A DNA stretch of 30,173 nucleotides. Source: Dehalococcoidia bacterium (GTDB lineage: Bacteria > Chloroflexota > Dehalococcoidia > SZUA-161). This document shows, piece after piece, positions 7,178 through 15,583 of this stretch. Position 1 is the first letter of the stretch. Every line of letters begins with the position of its first letter. The notes under the pieces are model-generated. The model was not told the origin of the DNA, made no database searches, and was given only the letters and a program-made list of their open reading frames with translations. Both the position numbers and the translations under genes were made by a program. The stretch is from the NCBI GenBank assembly GCA_014859215.1, contig JACUUS010000006.1:1-30173 (forward strand). Direction: 5' to 3'.

Positions 7178-8956
7178 ATGGCAGACTCTATCAGAAAAGG
7201 CGGCTCGTTCTTCCTGGAGGATGTGCCGCCAGAAGAGGTATTCACACCCGAAGACCTCGGCGGAGACCACGAAATGCTGGTCAGGACAACTGAACGCTTC
7301 GTCAAGATCGAGGTCATGCCCCACCTTGAGGAACTTGAGCACAAGGACTTCGTCCTCTGTCGCAGTCTGATGCGGCAGGCTGGTGAGCTGGGCCTGCTTG
7401 GAGCTGATATTGATGAGGAGTTCGGCGGGTCCGAAATGGGGATGGTAGCATCTCACCTGATTATAGAACACTCCGCCCAGGCCGCTTCCTTCGGCGTGAC
7501 TTTGAACGTGCATACCGGCATAGGCTCCATGCCCCTGGTCTTTTTCGGCAACAGGGCCCAGAAGCAGAAGTACCTCCCTTCCCTGGCCAGCGGGCAGGCC
7601 ATCGGCGCCTACGCACTTACCGAGCCGGGGGCGGGAACGGACGCCCTTTCACTGCAGTCCACGGCCAGACTATCTCCGGACGGCGAGTACTACATCCTGG
7701 ACGGGACAAAGCAGTTCATAACTAACGGCGGTATCGCAGATATCATATTCACCTATGCCAAGGTCGACGGCGGCAAACTGACTGCCTTCATACTGGAAAG
7801 AGATTTCCCGGGGGTCTCCACAGGTCCGGAAGAGAAGAAAATGGGCATCCGGGGCACGTCAACATGCTGCATTTTCCTCGACGGGGCGAAAGTGCCAAAG
7901 GAAAACGTCCTTTTTCAGATTGGCCGCGGCCATATCGTAGCCTTCAACATCTTGAATCTGGGAAGGTTCAAGGTTGCCTCGGGCTGCCTGGGTATGGCCA
8001 AGCAGGCTATCGAGAGCAGCGTCGGCTACACGAAGGAACGAGTCCAGTTCGGGAAGCCTGTCTGCCAGTTCGGTTTGATGAAGCACAAGATTGCCGAGAT
8101 GGCTGCAAGGACTTACATGGCCGAGAGCATGCTTTACCGCACGGCTGGACTCATAGACACGGTCCTGGGCGGGGTAGATCGAAATGCCGAAGACGCCGGC
8201 GAGCAGAGCGCGAAAAGCATCGCGGAATACGCTATTGAATGCTCGATCAACAAGGTCTATTGCTCCGAGATGCTTGCCTACGTGGCCGACGAGGCCGTCC
8301 AGATGTACGGCGGATACGGGTACATAGAAGACTATCCGGTGGAAAGGATCTATCGGGACTGCAAGATTTTCCGCATATACGAAGGCACCAATGAGATAAA
8401 CAGGACAATTATGACAGGATGGATTATGCGGAAAGCGCAGAAGCAGGAACTGCCGCTGATGCCCCTGGCGGCGCAGGTCAGGGAGGAGCTCTCCGGTTTG
8501 AAGTCCCTGAACCAGCCTGCCGGCGGCCTACTGGAGGCCGAACGCGAAATCGTCAGCAGGGCAAAGAAGTTGCTCATCCTGCTTTGCGGGGCTGCAGCTG
8601 CGAGGTATGGTGCTGCTATCGAGGACGAGCAGGATATTCTGGGTCCGCTCAGCGATATAGTCATGGAAGTCTATGCGATGGACAGCGGACTTCTCAGGGC
8701 AGTGAAATCGATGCGCACTTCGGGGGAGCAGCGCTCCGAGACAAAAGTGGACATGGTCAGACTCTATGTCAACCAGGGCATTTTCAAAGTTCTCGGCCTT
8801 GCCCGGCAGGTGCTGGCGACCATGACGCCTGAGCAGGAACTGGAGACTGAATTGTCCGCCATGGACAAGCTCGCCGGGTCGAGGCCCGTAAACACTACTG
8901 AGCTGAAGCGGCGGATAGCGGACGAGATAATCGAGGTCGGAAAATACACTTGCTGA
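7178..8956 (+). CDS. acyl-CoA dehydrogenase, long FadE/VLCAD-like form
   Basis: This 592-residue FAD enzyme oxidises an acyl-CoA to the trans-2-enoyl-CoA. The N-terminal helical domain spans about 30-150, the beta domain with ALTEPGAGTDA and KQFITNG about 150-270, and the C-terminal helical domain about 275-425. The catalytic base is Glu402 in IYEGTNEINR, the medium/short-chain position, and the alternative position used by isovaleryl-CoA dehydrogenase is not Glu (NLGRFKVA). Residues about 430-592 are an extra helical extension, as in FadE and VLCAD-type proteins, which suits longer or membrane-associated substrates. ATG 7178 follows AAGGAGA. It is the first gene behind operator site 1 and is followed 34 bp later by the CBS gene. 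Confidence 0.93.
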   Translation: MADSIRKGGSFFLEDVPPEEVFTPEDLGGDHEMLVRTTERFVKIEVMPHLEELEHKDFVLCRSLMRQAGELGLLGADIDEEFGGSEMGMVASHLIIEHSAQAASFGVTLNVHTGIGSMPLVFFGNRAQKQKYLPSLASGQAIGAYALTEPGAGTDALSLQSTARLSPDGEYYILDGTKQFITNGGIADIIFTYAKVDGGKLTAFILERDFPGVSTGPEEKKMGIRGTSTCCIFLDGAKVPKENVLFQIGRGHIVAFNILNLGRFKVASGCLGMAKQAIESSVGYTKERVQFGKPVCQFGLMKHKIAEMAARTYMAESMLYRTAGLIDTVLGGVDRNAEDAGEQSAKSIAEYAIECSINKVYCSEMLAYVADEAVQMYGGYGYIEDYPVERIYRDCKIFRIYEGTNEINRTIMTGWIMRKAQKQELPLMPLAAQVREELSGLKSLNQPAGGLLEAEREIVSRAKKLLILLCGAAAARYGAAIEDEQDILGPLSDIVMEVYAMDSGLLRAVKSMRTSGEQRSETKVDMVRLYVNQGIFKVLGLARQVLATMTPEQELETELSAMDKLAGSRPVNTTELKRRIADEIIEVGKYTC

Positions 8957-8990
8957 GAGATGGAATTATCTCTAACGATGGGAGCGACTG

Positions 8991-9632
8991 ATGCATGTAA
9001 GTGATGTTATGTCCACCAATGTTGTCACCATACCCGGGCATACTTCCCTGGCCGAAGCCCGGAGAATCCTTGACGCCCATGGTTTTCGCCGCCTCCCGGT
9101 CGTTGATCGAGGGAGGCTGGTAGGAATTGTAACCAAGGACGCCCTGGACAGGTCAGGGCCTTCGCAACTGACCACCTTCAGTATTCACGAGCTAAGCTAC
9201 CTGCTGCACAAGCTCACGGTTGAGAAAGCAATGAACAGGAATGTGGTAACGGTCAGCCCCTCTACGACCGTGGAGGAAGCTGTTTCCCTTGCCCAGAGCA
9301 AGAAGGTAGGCTCTCTTCTGGTCATGGAAGACGGCCGGCTCGTTGGCATAGTCACTACGAACGATTTCTTCTACAAGATCCTCAATCCCATACTTGGGAT
9401 AGGCATGACGGGACAGCGAATTGCCGTGCATGGATGCCGTCAAGGAAATGATATTGAAAAGGTTATCGCAGCCATAAACCGCCTTGGAGTAGAGATCAAG
9501 TCCTTGAACATGGTCAGGTTCCAGGAGGAGCAAGAACAGGACCTTACGCTGCACCTGCGCGCAGGGGATTTGGCGCCGGTCATTGAGGAGATAAAGCAGA
9601 TGGGTTACACCGTTGAGGAAATAGCCCGATAG
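8991..9632 (+). CDS. CBS-pair protein with C-terminal ACT-like domain (AcuB-like)
   Basis: This 213-residue protein begins directly with a CBS domain (MHVSDVMSTNVVTI ... RRLPVVDRGRLVGIVTKDAL, residues 1-50). A second follows at about 74-128 (VEKAMNRNVVTVSP ... GSLLVMEDGRLVGIVTTNDF). An ACT-like beta-alpha-beta domain (about 140-210) ends the protein. CBS pairs bind adenine nucleotides, and this arrangement matches the AcuB family linked to acetoin or acyl-CoA metabolism. It has no catalytic domain. Its position 34 bp after the dehydrogenase, in the same operon, suggests an energy or nucleotide sensor for the acyl-CoA pathway. The exact partner is unknown. Confidence 0.88.
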   Translation: MHVSDVMSTNVVTIPGHTSLAEARRILDAHGFRRLPVVDRGRLVGIVTKDALDRSGPSQLTTFSIHELSYLLHKLTVEKAMNRNVVTVSPSTTVEEAVSLAQSKKVGSLLVMEDGRLVGIVTTNDFFYKILNPILGIGMTGQRIAVHGCRQGNDIEKVIAAINRLGVEIKSLNMVRFQEEQEQDLTLHLRAGDLAPVIEEIKQMGYTVEEIAR

Positions 9633-9698
9633 TAAGGCGGAGACTTCAATCCGGCTCATGCATGTCATCAAGTGTTTCGGCGGAAGATGCCGGGGTGC

Positions 9699-9824
9699 TC
9701 ACCTGATCACCCCCTCGGAGATAACAGGGTCCACAAATACGCCCCGGTGCGGCCCGTGGACCGTCACGCAGCGAATTCCCCATGGGAAGCTTGAGCGAGC
9801 CAAAAGGATTCCGGGCTCGTCCAT
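9699..9824 (-). pseudogene. possible short ORF or gene remnant, unrecognised
   Basis: In the gap between the CBS gene and the next promoter, the minus strand has a protein-like frame of 41 codons from ATG 9824. It reads MDEPGILLARSSFPWGIR and ends in PVISEGVIR and TGA. The frame stays open upstream for another 16 codons without a start (LEPEPPSSTLEEVARH), then meets TAG. I do not recognise it. It may be the tail of a decayed gene or chance. Nothing supports a gene on the plus strand here. Confidence 0.25.
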
Positions 9825-9898
9825 GTGTCTGGCAACCTCTTCGAGAGTACTGGAAGGCGGCTCAGGCTCAAGCAGCTAGATGATAGGCTAATCTGCTG

Positions 9899-9945
9899 TT
9901 GACAAAAGGTCATGTAAGTGCTAAAAGTGAGTGAGCGCTCGATCA
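9899..9945 (+). promoter_or_regulatory. sigma-70 promoter with TetR-type operator (site 2)
   Basis: TTGACA at 9899-9904, a 17-bp spacer and TAAAAG at 9922-9927 abut the 18-mer TGAGTGAGCGCTCGATCA (9928-9945). The core GAGCGCTC is perfectly palindromic and the outer TGA/TCA match. The ribosome site AAGGAGG and ATG 9964 follow directly, giving a short leader. Confidence 0.7.
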
Positions 9946-9963
9946 AAGAACCAAGGAGGAACC

Positions 9964-11406
9964 ATGTCGGGTATCAGGGCGTACGGAGCCTATATTCCGC
10001 GATACCGCCTGGACCGCAAATTGATATTCGCCGCAACGGGTTTTCTCGGGGCATCGCCCATGCAGGGAGAGAAGGCGGTTGCTAACTTCGATGAAGACTC
10101 CATTACCATGGCTGTCGCGGCAAGCATCGAATGCCTGGGCAACCTGCCGCGCAGTATCGTCCAGCGCCTGTATTTCGCTACCACCACCCCTCCCTACCAG
10201 GTGAGACAGAACTCGGCGATAATAGCAGGGGCTCTCGACCTCTCACCCGCGGTAGGTACTGGCGATGTCACCGGCTGTACCAAGTCGGCGACCGGTGCAC
10301 TCCTGGCGGGCCTGGCCGCACTTCAGGCTGGGGAGCAGGAGAATGTACTTGTAGCTGCCTCAGACTGCCGCGTGGGAAAGCCTGGTGGACCTCAGGAATA
10401 CTTGTACGGCGACGGGGCTGCCGCCCTATTGGTCGGAAGTGAAGATTTGCTGGCTACCTTCGAAGGTCATTACTCGGTAACCTGCGATTTCCCGGACCGC
10501 TGGAGAGCGGATGAAGAGAAATTCGAGCATGCCTGGGAAGACCGGTTCATCCGGGATGAGGGTTACACAAAATTCATTCCCCAGGCAATATCAGGCCTCC
10601 TGTCGAAATACAGTCTCAGCCCGAACGATGTAGCCAGAGTCGTGTTTCCCTGCATTTACCCGCGGGAACATGCCGCCATAGGGAAACAGCTGGGAATAGA
10701 CCCCGCCAAGCTTCAGGGTTCCACGCTTGACATGGTCGGGGAAACCGGCTCCGCTTCGCCTCTTCTCATGATGGCGGCAGCCCTTGACAAAGCCAAACCT
10801 GGCGATCTTGTCATCCTGGCGAGCTACGGCAGCGGTTCCGATGCCCTGCTTTTCAAGGCAACAGACAAGATTGGAAGCATCGGTAACAGGGAGAACACCA
10901 AGAATCAGATGACTGCCAGGAGACCGCTCCCAAGCTACGAGAAGTACCTCGCCTTCCGCAATGCCATGCCCATCGATCTGGGCATACGCGGTGAGGTTAA
11001 ACAGGCGACACCGCTATCCGCTCTGTACAGAGAACGTAAGCAGATCTTGTCCCTGTGCGGCTCCAGATGCAGGTCCTGCGGTACCCCTCAGTTTCCGGCA
11101 AACAGGATATGCGTGAACCCCGACTGCCTTTCAGTGGACCAGATGGATGAATACCGCTTCTCGGATAAGAAAGCGGTGGTCTTCAGCTACACGTCTGATA
11201 GCCTGGCCGCCAGTATAAGCCCGCCATCGATCTATGGCTTAATAGACTTCGAGGGAGGAGGGCGATTCTGGTTTGACTTCACTGACTGTGACCCGGAGTC
11301 CGTCCAGGTAGGAATGCCTCTACGAATGAGCTTCCGCCGGAAGTACCAGGACGAACTGCGTGGTATTCATGGGTACTTCTGGAAAGCTGTCCCGGCAGGC
11401 GCCTAG
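9964..11406 (+). CDS. HMG-CoA-synthase-like / ketoacyl synthase III fold protein fused to a DUF35 OB-fold
   Basis: This 480-residue protein has two parts. Residues 1-345 are a thiolase-superfamily condensing domain of the HMG-CoA synthase type, with Cys105 in GCTKSATGALLAGL as nucleophile, EYLYGDGAAALLVG, and GSGSDALLF near the end. Residues about 355-478 are a DUF35 module: a rubredoxin-like zinc ribbon (CGSRCRSCG ... CVNPDC) and an OB-fold (VVFSYTSDSL ... YGLIDFEGGG). In archaea the synthase, a thiolase and a separate DUF35 protein form one channelling complex; here two of the three are fused and the thiolase is next. I chose ATG 9964, preceded by AAGGAGG, over an in-frame GTG at 9931 that falls inside the operator. 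It could make or cleave a beta-hydroxy-beta-methyl-acyl-CoA. Confidence 0.88.
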   Translation: MSGIRAYGAYIPRYRLDRKLIFAATGFLGASPMQGEKAVANFDEDSITMAVAASIECLGNLPRSIVQRLYFATTTPPYQVRQNSAIIAGALDLSPAVGTGDVTGCTKSATGALLAGLAALQAGEQENVLVAASDCRVGKPGGPQEYLYGDGAAALLVGSEDLLATFEGHYSVTCDFPDRWRADEEKFEHAWEDRFIRDEGYTKFIPQAISGLLSKYSLSPNDVARVVFPCIYPREHAAIGKQLGIDPAKLQGSTLDMVGETGSASPLLMMAAALDKAKPGDLVILASYGSGSDALLFKATDKIGSIGNRENTKNQMTARRPLPSYEKYLAFRNAMPIDLGIRGEVKQATPLSALYRERKQILSLCGSRCRSCGTPQFPANRICVNPDCLSVDQMDEYRFSDKKAVVFSYTSDSLAASISPPSIYGLIDFEGGGRFWFDFTDCDPESVQVGMPLRMSFRRKYQDELRGIHGYFWKAVPAGA

Positions 11407-11435
11407 CCCGAGATCAAAACACAGAGGAGATTCAG

Positions 11436-12626
11436 ATGGCAGACGGCATAAGGGATAAAGTAGCTATAATCGGCATGGGTTGCACGCGATTCGGTGAATT
11501 GTGGGACATGAGCGCGGAAGACCTTATGGTTGACGCTTTTAAAGAAGCCGTTGAGGATGCCGGCATAGACCGGCGCGAGATTCAAGCAGCCTGGTTTGGC
11601 ACGGCTGTACCGGAAATCAGTGTGGGCTCATCCGCAGGACCTCTGGCCCTTACCCTGCGACTCCCGTACATTCCAGTCACTCGAGTGGAGAACTTCTGCG
11701 CGACTGGGTCAGAGGCCCTGCGAGGAGCGTGCTACGCTGTAGCTGCTGGTGTGTATGATATATGCCTGGCTCTCGGTGTTGAGAAGCTCAAAGACACCGG
11801 GTACGGCGGCTTACCTGAGGCCGGCATAGGCGCGAATAAGACTCTTATGGAGCCTAACATAACGCCACCGGGTATGTTCGCCACACTGGCCACAAGGTAC
11901 TTCGCCAGATACGGGCTCAGCCCTCAAGACGGCAAAATGATGCTTGCCAAGATCTCGGCGAAAAGCCACCGGAACGGCGTTCTCACCCCCAAGGCACATC
12001 TGCGCCGCGAGGTTACAGTAGAGCAGATTATGAAAGCGCCGATCATCGCATGGCCCCTAGGGCTCTTCGATTGCTGCGGAGTAAGCGACGGGGCGGCGGC
12101 GGCTATCGTGACCCGAGCCGACCGCGCGAAGAGTTTTCGCCCCGACCCTGTTTACTTGAAGTCGCTGCAAATAGCGGTCAGCTCGGGTGAGGAGCTGATG
12201 TACACGAAGTGGGACGGAACATACTTCGCTACGACTACCCGCGCCGCGACACGGGCCTATGAAGAAGCCGGAATCAAGAACCCGCGGGAAGAGATCAATA
12301 TGGCCGAAGTTCACGACTGCTTCTCAATAACCGAAGCCGTGACCATGGAAGACCTGCAATTCAGCCCCAGGGGGATGGTCAAGAATGACATCGACGCCGG
12401 GCGCTTCGAGTTACAAGGTGAGCAGCCGGTACAGACCGACGGCGGCCTCAAATGCTTCGGCCATCCCATCGGTGCATCCGGGCTCAGAATGATGTACGAG
12501 ATGTACAAGCAGTTACAGGGCAAAGCCGGCGAGCGACAGGTCAAGAACCCGCGTTACGGTTTGACACATAACCTCGGGGGATATCCTCCCCGTAACGTGA
12601 ACAGCCTTTTCATAGTCGGATCCTGA
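11436..12626 (+). CDS. SCP2-type thiolase family acetyl-CoA acyltransferase
   Basis: This 396-residue thiolase-fold enzyme keeps its catalytic set. The nucleophile is Cys88 in ENFCATGSEALR, VHDCFSITE supplies a histidine, and His343 lies in GHPIGASG. It should cleave a 3-oxoacyl-CoA with CoA, or condense two acyl-CoAs. It starts 29 bp after the synthase/DUF35 gene behind a GAGGAGA ribosome site. Given the archaeal precedent, it probably docks on the fused DUF35 module. In contrast to the two thiolase-like genes on the minus strand, nothing essential is missing. Confidence 0.92.
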   Translation: MADGIRDKVAIIGMGCTRFGELWDMSAEDLMVDAFKEAVEDAGIDRREIQAAWFGTAVPEISVGSSAGPLALTLRLPYIPVTRVENFCATGSEALRGACYAVAAGVYDICLALGVEKLKDTGYGGLPEAGIGANKTLMEPNITPPGMFATLATRYFARYGLSPQDGKMMLAKISAKSHRNGVLTPKAHLRREVTVEQIMKAPIIAWPLGLFDCCGVSDGAAAAIVTRADRAKSFRPDPVYLKSLQIAVSSGEELMYTKWDGTYFATTTRAATRAYEEAGIKNPREEINMAEVHDCFSITEAVTMEDLQFSPRGMVKNDIDAGRFELQGEQPVQTDGGLKCFGHPIGASGLRMMYEMYKQLQGKAGERQVKNPRYGLTHNLGGYPPRNVNSLFIVGS

Positions 12627-12678
12627 TTTCCAGCCAATCCGCGCGAAGGGCGAGAATCATCTCGACGGGAGGTCACTG

Positions 12679-13839
12679 ATGGAGTTCGAGCTTGGCGAGC
12701 AGCACACCATGCTGGCTAACATGATGCGGAATTTCATGACCAACGAGATTGAACCCATTGCCAGCGAGATTGACAGGACTGACAAGTTCCCCGACTGGAT
12801 CTGGCAGAAACTCGGCGAGCTTGGAGTACTCGGCATCATTATCCCGGAAGAATACGGAGGGTCAGGCTTCGATCACCTCGCGGCGGCTATCTGCCAGGTC
12901 GAGATCAGCCGAATCTGTCCGGCTCTTGGAATCTCCTGGCTTGCACATGCTGACCTGTGCGCCAGTAACCTGTATCGCAACGGGACCGAAGACCAGCGGA
13001 CACGCTACCTGCCGCCGCTCTGCAAAGGACAGCATATAGGCGCTCTGGCGCTAACGGAGCCCAATGCGGGATCAGACGCGGTATCAATAGAGACGTTAGC
13101 CCGGCGAGTCGGGGACTTCTACTCCCTGTAAGGCACCAAGACTTTTATCACTAACGGAACCGTAGCTGATACTATCATAGTCTATGCCAAAACCGCCCCG
13201 GAGAAGAAGGCGAAAGGCATAACCGCCTTTATTGTTGAAAAGGGGTTTGAAGGGCAGTTCACCGCCAGACATATAGACAAGATGGGCAATCGAGGCTCCC
13301 CCACAGCCGAACTCTTCTTCCAGGACTACATGGTCCCCGCCAGGAACGTGCTCGGTGAGGTCAACAAGGGAATCAAGGTTATGATGTCCGGCCTGGACAC
13401 CGAAAGGACGCTCTTCGCAGCCTGGTCCGTCGGGTTGATAGAGAGGGCTCTGGAGCTTTCCCTCAAGTACTCCAGGGAACGATACCAGTTTGGAAAACCT
13501 ATAAGCGAGTTTGAATTGATTCAGGGGAAACTCTCTGACATGTATGTAGCACTGGAAGCTGCCAGGCTGCTGACCTACAAAGCAGCCGTTCTGGCTGCGA
13601 ACTCAGAACGGGGCGGCAAGGGGACAGAGATTCACAAGATATCCGCCGCAGCTCTCCTGTTCGCGGCAGAGGCTGCCACCCGGGCGTCCTCCGAAGCTGT
13701 CCAAATCCATGGTGGATACGGGTACACGATGGAATTCGCGGCGAATCAACTGTACCGGGACGCCAAACTAGGAGAAATCGGAGCTGGCACCTCGGAAATC
13801 AGGCGCCTGATCATCGCCAGTGAACTTCTCTCGCTCTGA
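12679..13839 (+). pseudogene. isovaleryl-CoA-dehydrogenase-like acyl-CoA dehydrogenase interrupted by an in-frame TAA
   Basis: One reading frame encodes a complete 386-codon dehydrogenase except that codon 151 (13129-13131) is TAA. The flanks read GDFYSL-stop-GTKTFITNG, where relatives have GDxYxLNG(S/T)K. All else is intact: ALTEPNAGSDAVS before the stop, the FAD/substrate domains and a full C-terminus after it. The base is at Glu242 in SGLDTERTLFAA, as in isovaleryl-CoA dehydrogenase, and the usual YEGT Glu is absent (IGAGTSEIRR), also as in that enzyme. Expected reaction: isovaleryl-CoA to 3-methylcrotonyl-CoA, or a similar branched substrate. A recent nonsense mutation or a base-call error are the likely causes. 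ATG 12679 has a GGGAGGT ribosome site. Confidence 0.85.
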
Positions 13840-13859
13840 GCCAGACTATCAGGAGGAAT

Positions 13860-14294
13860 GTGAAGTACTTCGACGATTTCGCCATCGGCGACAAGATCGT
13901 AACCAGGGCACGGACCGTTACCGAAGCCGACGTAGTCAATTTTGCCTCGCTTACCGGAGACTTCCACCCCCTTCATGTCGACGCCGAGTACGCAAAGAGT
14001 ACGCGCTTCGGCGAGAGAATAGCACACGGCATGCTTGTGCTTTCCGTTGCCACCGGCTTGTGGTCACCGGAGCATCTCCTCCAGTGGGCGTTCATAGCTT
14101 TCTACGGCATGGAGAGAGTGCGGTTCACAGCGCCGGTCAAACTTGGGGATACACTGCACGTGGACTTCGAGGTAGTTGAGAAACAGGACAAGGGAAATGC
14201 CGCCGGAGTGGTCAATTTAAGACAGTCAGTCATGAATCAGCGGGGAGAGACAGTCGCCACCTGCCTCGTCAAGTTAATGATTGGCAAGAAATAG
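13860..14294 (+). CDS. MaoC-family enoyl-CoA hydratase
   Basis: This 144-residue single hot-dog protein carries the hydratase-2 motif TGDFHPLHVDAEYA, with the Asp34/His39 pair, followed by FGERIAHGML. It should add water to a trans-2-enoyl-CoA to give the (R)-3-hydroxyacyl-CoA. It is the right length for an R-specific hydratase, which works as a dimer. Translation starts at GTG 13860, directly behind AGGAGGA. It follows the dehydrogenase by 20 bp, which makes it the next step in the same operon. Its stop faces the convergent CaiB/BaiF gene 30 bp away, with no clear terminator between. Confidence 0.9.
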   Translation: MKYFDDFAIGDKIVTRARTVTEADVVNFASLTGDFHPLHVDAEYAKSTRFGERIAHGMLVLSVATGLWSPEHLLQWAFIAFYGMERVRFTAPVKLGDTLHVDFEVVEKQDKGNAAGVVNLRQSVMNQRGETVATCLVKLMIGKK

Positions 14295-14324
14295 TCAGGC
14301 TTCCTTCGCCAGTGCATGGTGTCT

Positions 14325-15533
14325 TCACCCGATAACCCTTTCTTCATAGAATCTCTCTATCTCGCTGTCCGGATAGTCGAGCTCTTTCAGAACTTCTCTC
14401 GTATGCTGGCCGAAGGTCGGCGCCAGCCGCCTTGCGCATGCAGGTGTCTCCGAGAGCTTGATCGGGCTGCCAATCTGGACCACCTTGCCCAGTAGCTCAT
14501 GCTCAAGTTCTACCGTCATCTCCCGGTGCCGAACCTGGGGATCACCGAAGACCTCATCCATGGCATACACCTTGCCGACAGGTATATCATACGGGGCAAG
14601 AAACTCGAACCATTCATCGCGGGTGCGCGTCAAAAAGACTCTCTGCAATTCCCCGCGGACTTCCTCCCACAGGGGATTCTCGGACCCCATGAAGAAGTGG
14701 TCCGGCTGGAAATGGTGTTCTGCCAGATGTTCCAGTTCAAGCGCCCCGCAAAGAACTTCCCAGAACCTGGATTCAAGGCACCCGATGCTAATGTACTTTC
14801 CGTCCCTGGTTTCATAAACACCATAGTAAGGATAGGCACCGTGAAGAGCCGTCTCGCCCCTCCGCAATATGGTCCCGGAGGCAAAATAGCGTGTACCGAA
14901 AAAACTCAGCAGGGAGATTGTTGTATCGAGGTAAGCTATATCTACGTACTGCCCTTTGCCGATCGTGTGCCGTGCAGCCAGAGCGGCAAGGATTCCTATG
15001 ACCCCGTGCAGCGCGGCACCAGCGAAATCACCCAGAAGATTCAAGGGGATAACCGGCGGGCCGGTCCGGTTCCCGATCAGGCCCAGCACCCCGCTCATCC
15101 CTGTGTAGTTCACGTCATGCCCCGGAAGCCCGGCATAAGGACCGGACTGCCCGTAGCCGCTCAGTGAGCAATATATGATTCGCGGATTTATTGCCGCCAC
15201 CGTCTCATAGTCAACTCCGAGCCGCTTGACGGTGCCGGGCCTGAAGCCCTCTACAACAACATCTGCTCTTTCACAGAGGCGATACATGATCGCCCGTGCT
15301 TCTTCTGCACGCAGGTTCAAGCCAAGGCTTTTTTTGTTCCTGTTAAGAGGATTGAAAACGTGGTTCTTGAGGTCGTCATCGATATAACTGGCGCGGCCCT
15401 TCGGGCTGACATCCGGTATAGCTTGAATCTTGATGACTTCGCTTCCCAGATCGCCGAGCATCATGGTACATACATCACCAGGCCCGGTATGAGTGAGATC
15501 GAGTACTAAAGTGTTCTCCAGTGCAAACATCAT
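14325..15533 (-). CDS. CaiB/BaiF family III protein, alpha-methylacyl-CoA racemase-like
   Basis: This 402-residue family III CoA-transferase-fold protein has VLDLTHTGPGDVCTMMLGDLG at the N-terminus, VEGFRPGTVKRLG at about 95-106 and ARHTIGKGQYVDIA near 190. Two residues stand out: His139 in GLPGHDVNY and Asp169 in PLNLLGDFAG, 30 residues apart. That is the spacing and context of the His/Asp pair of alpha-methylacyl-CoA racemases (His126/Asp156 in the mycobacterial enzyme). Asp169 also aligns with the nucleophile of formyl-CoA transferase, so transferase activity is not excluded. A racemase would correct the C2 configuration of a 2-methylacyl-CoA. It lies 50 bp downstream of the mutase and is probably co-transcribed with it. 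Confidence 0.85.
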   Translation of the reverse strand: MMFALENTLVLDLTHTGPGDVCTMMLGDLGSEVIKIQAIPDVSPKGRASYIDDDLKNHVFNPLNRNKKSLGLNLRAEEARAIMYRLCERADVVVEGFRPGTVKRLGVDYETVAAINPRIIYCSLSGYGQSGPYAGLPGHDVNYTGMSGVLGLIGNRTGPPVIPLNLLGDFAGAALHGVIGILAALAARHTIGKGQYVDIAYLDTTISLLSFFGTRYFASGTILRRGETALHGAYPYYGVYETRDGKYISIGCLESRFWEVLCGALELEHLAEHHFQPDHFFMGSENPLWEEVRGELQRVFLTRTRDEWFEFLAPYDIPVGKVYAMDEVFGDPQVRHREMTVELEHELLGKVVQIGSPIKLSETPACARRLAPTFGQHTREVLKELDYPDSEIERFYEERVIG

Positions 15534-15583
15534 TCTCCGTTCGGAAATAGTTGGAAGATGATATCAGGGGGAGGGATAAGCCG

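Noticed and set aside
9931..9963. Upstream GTG start for the synthase/DUF35 gene
   Set aside because: It lies within the operator core and the ATG at 9964 has an ideal AAGGAGG; the extra residues match nothing.
13282..13839. Separate 185-residue acyl-CoA dehydrogenase gene
   Set aside because: It is the continuation, in the same frame, of the gene interrupted by TAA at 13129, with conserved sequence between.
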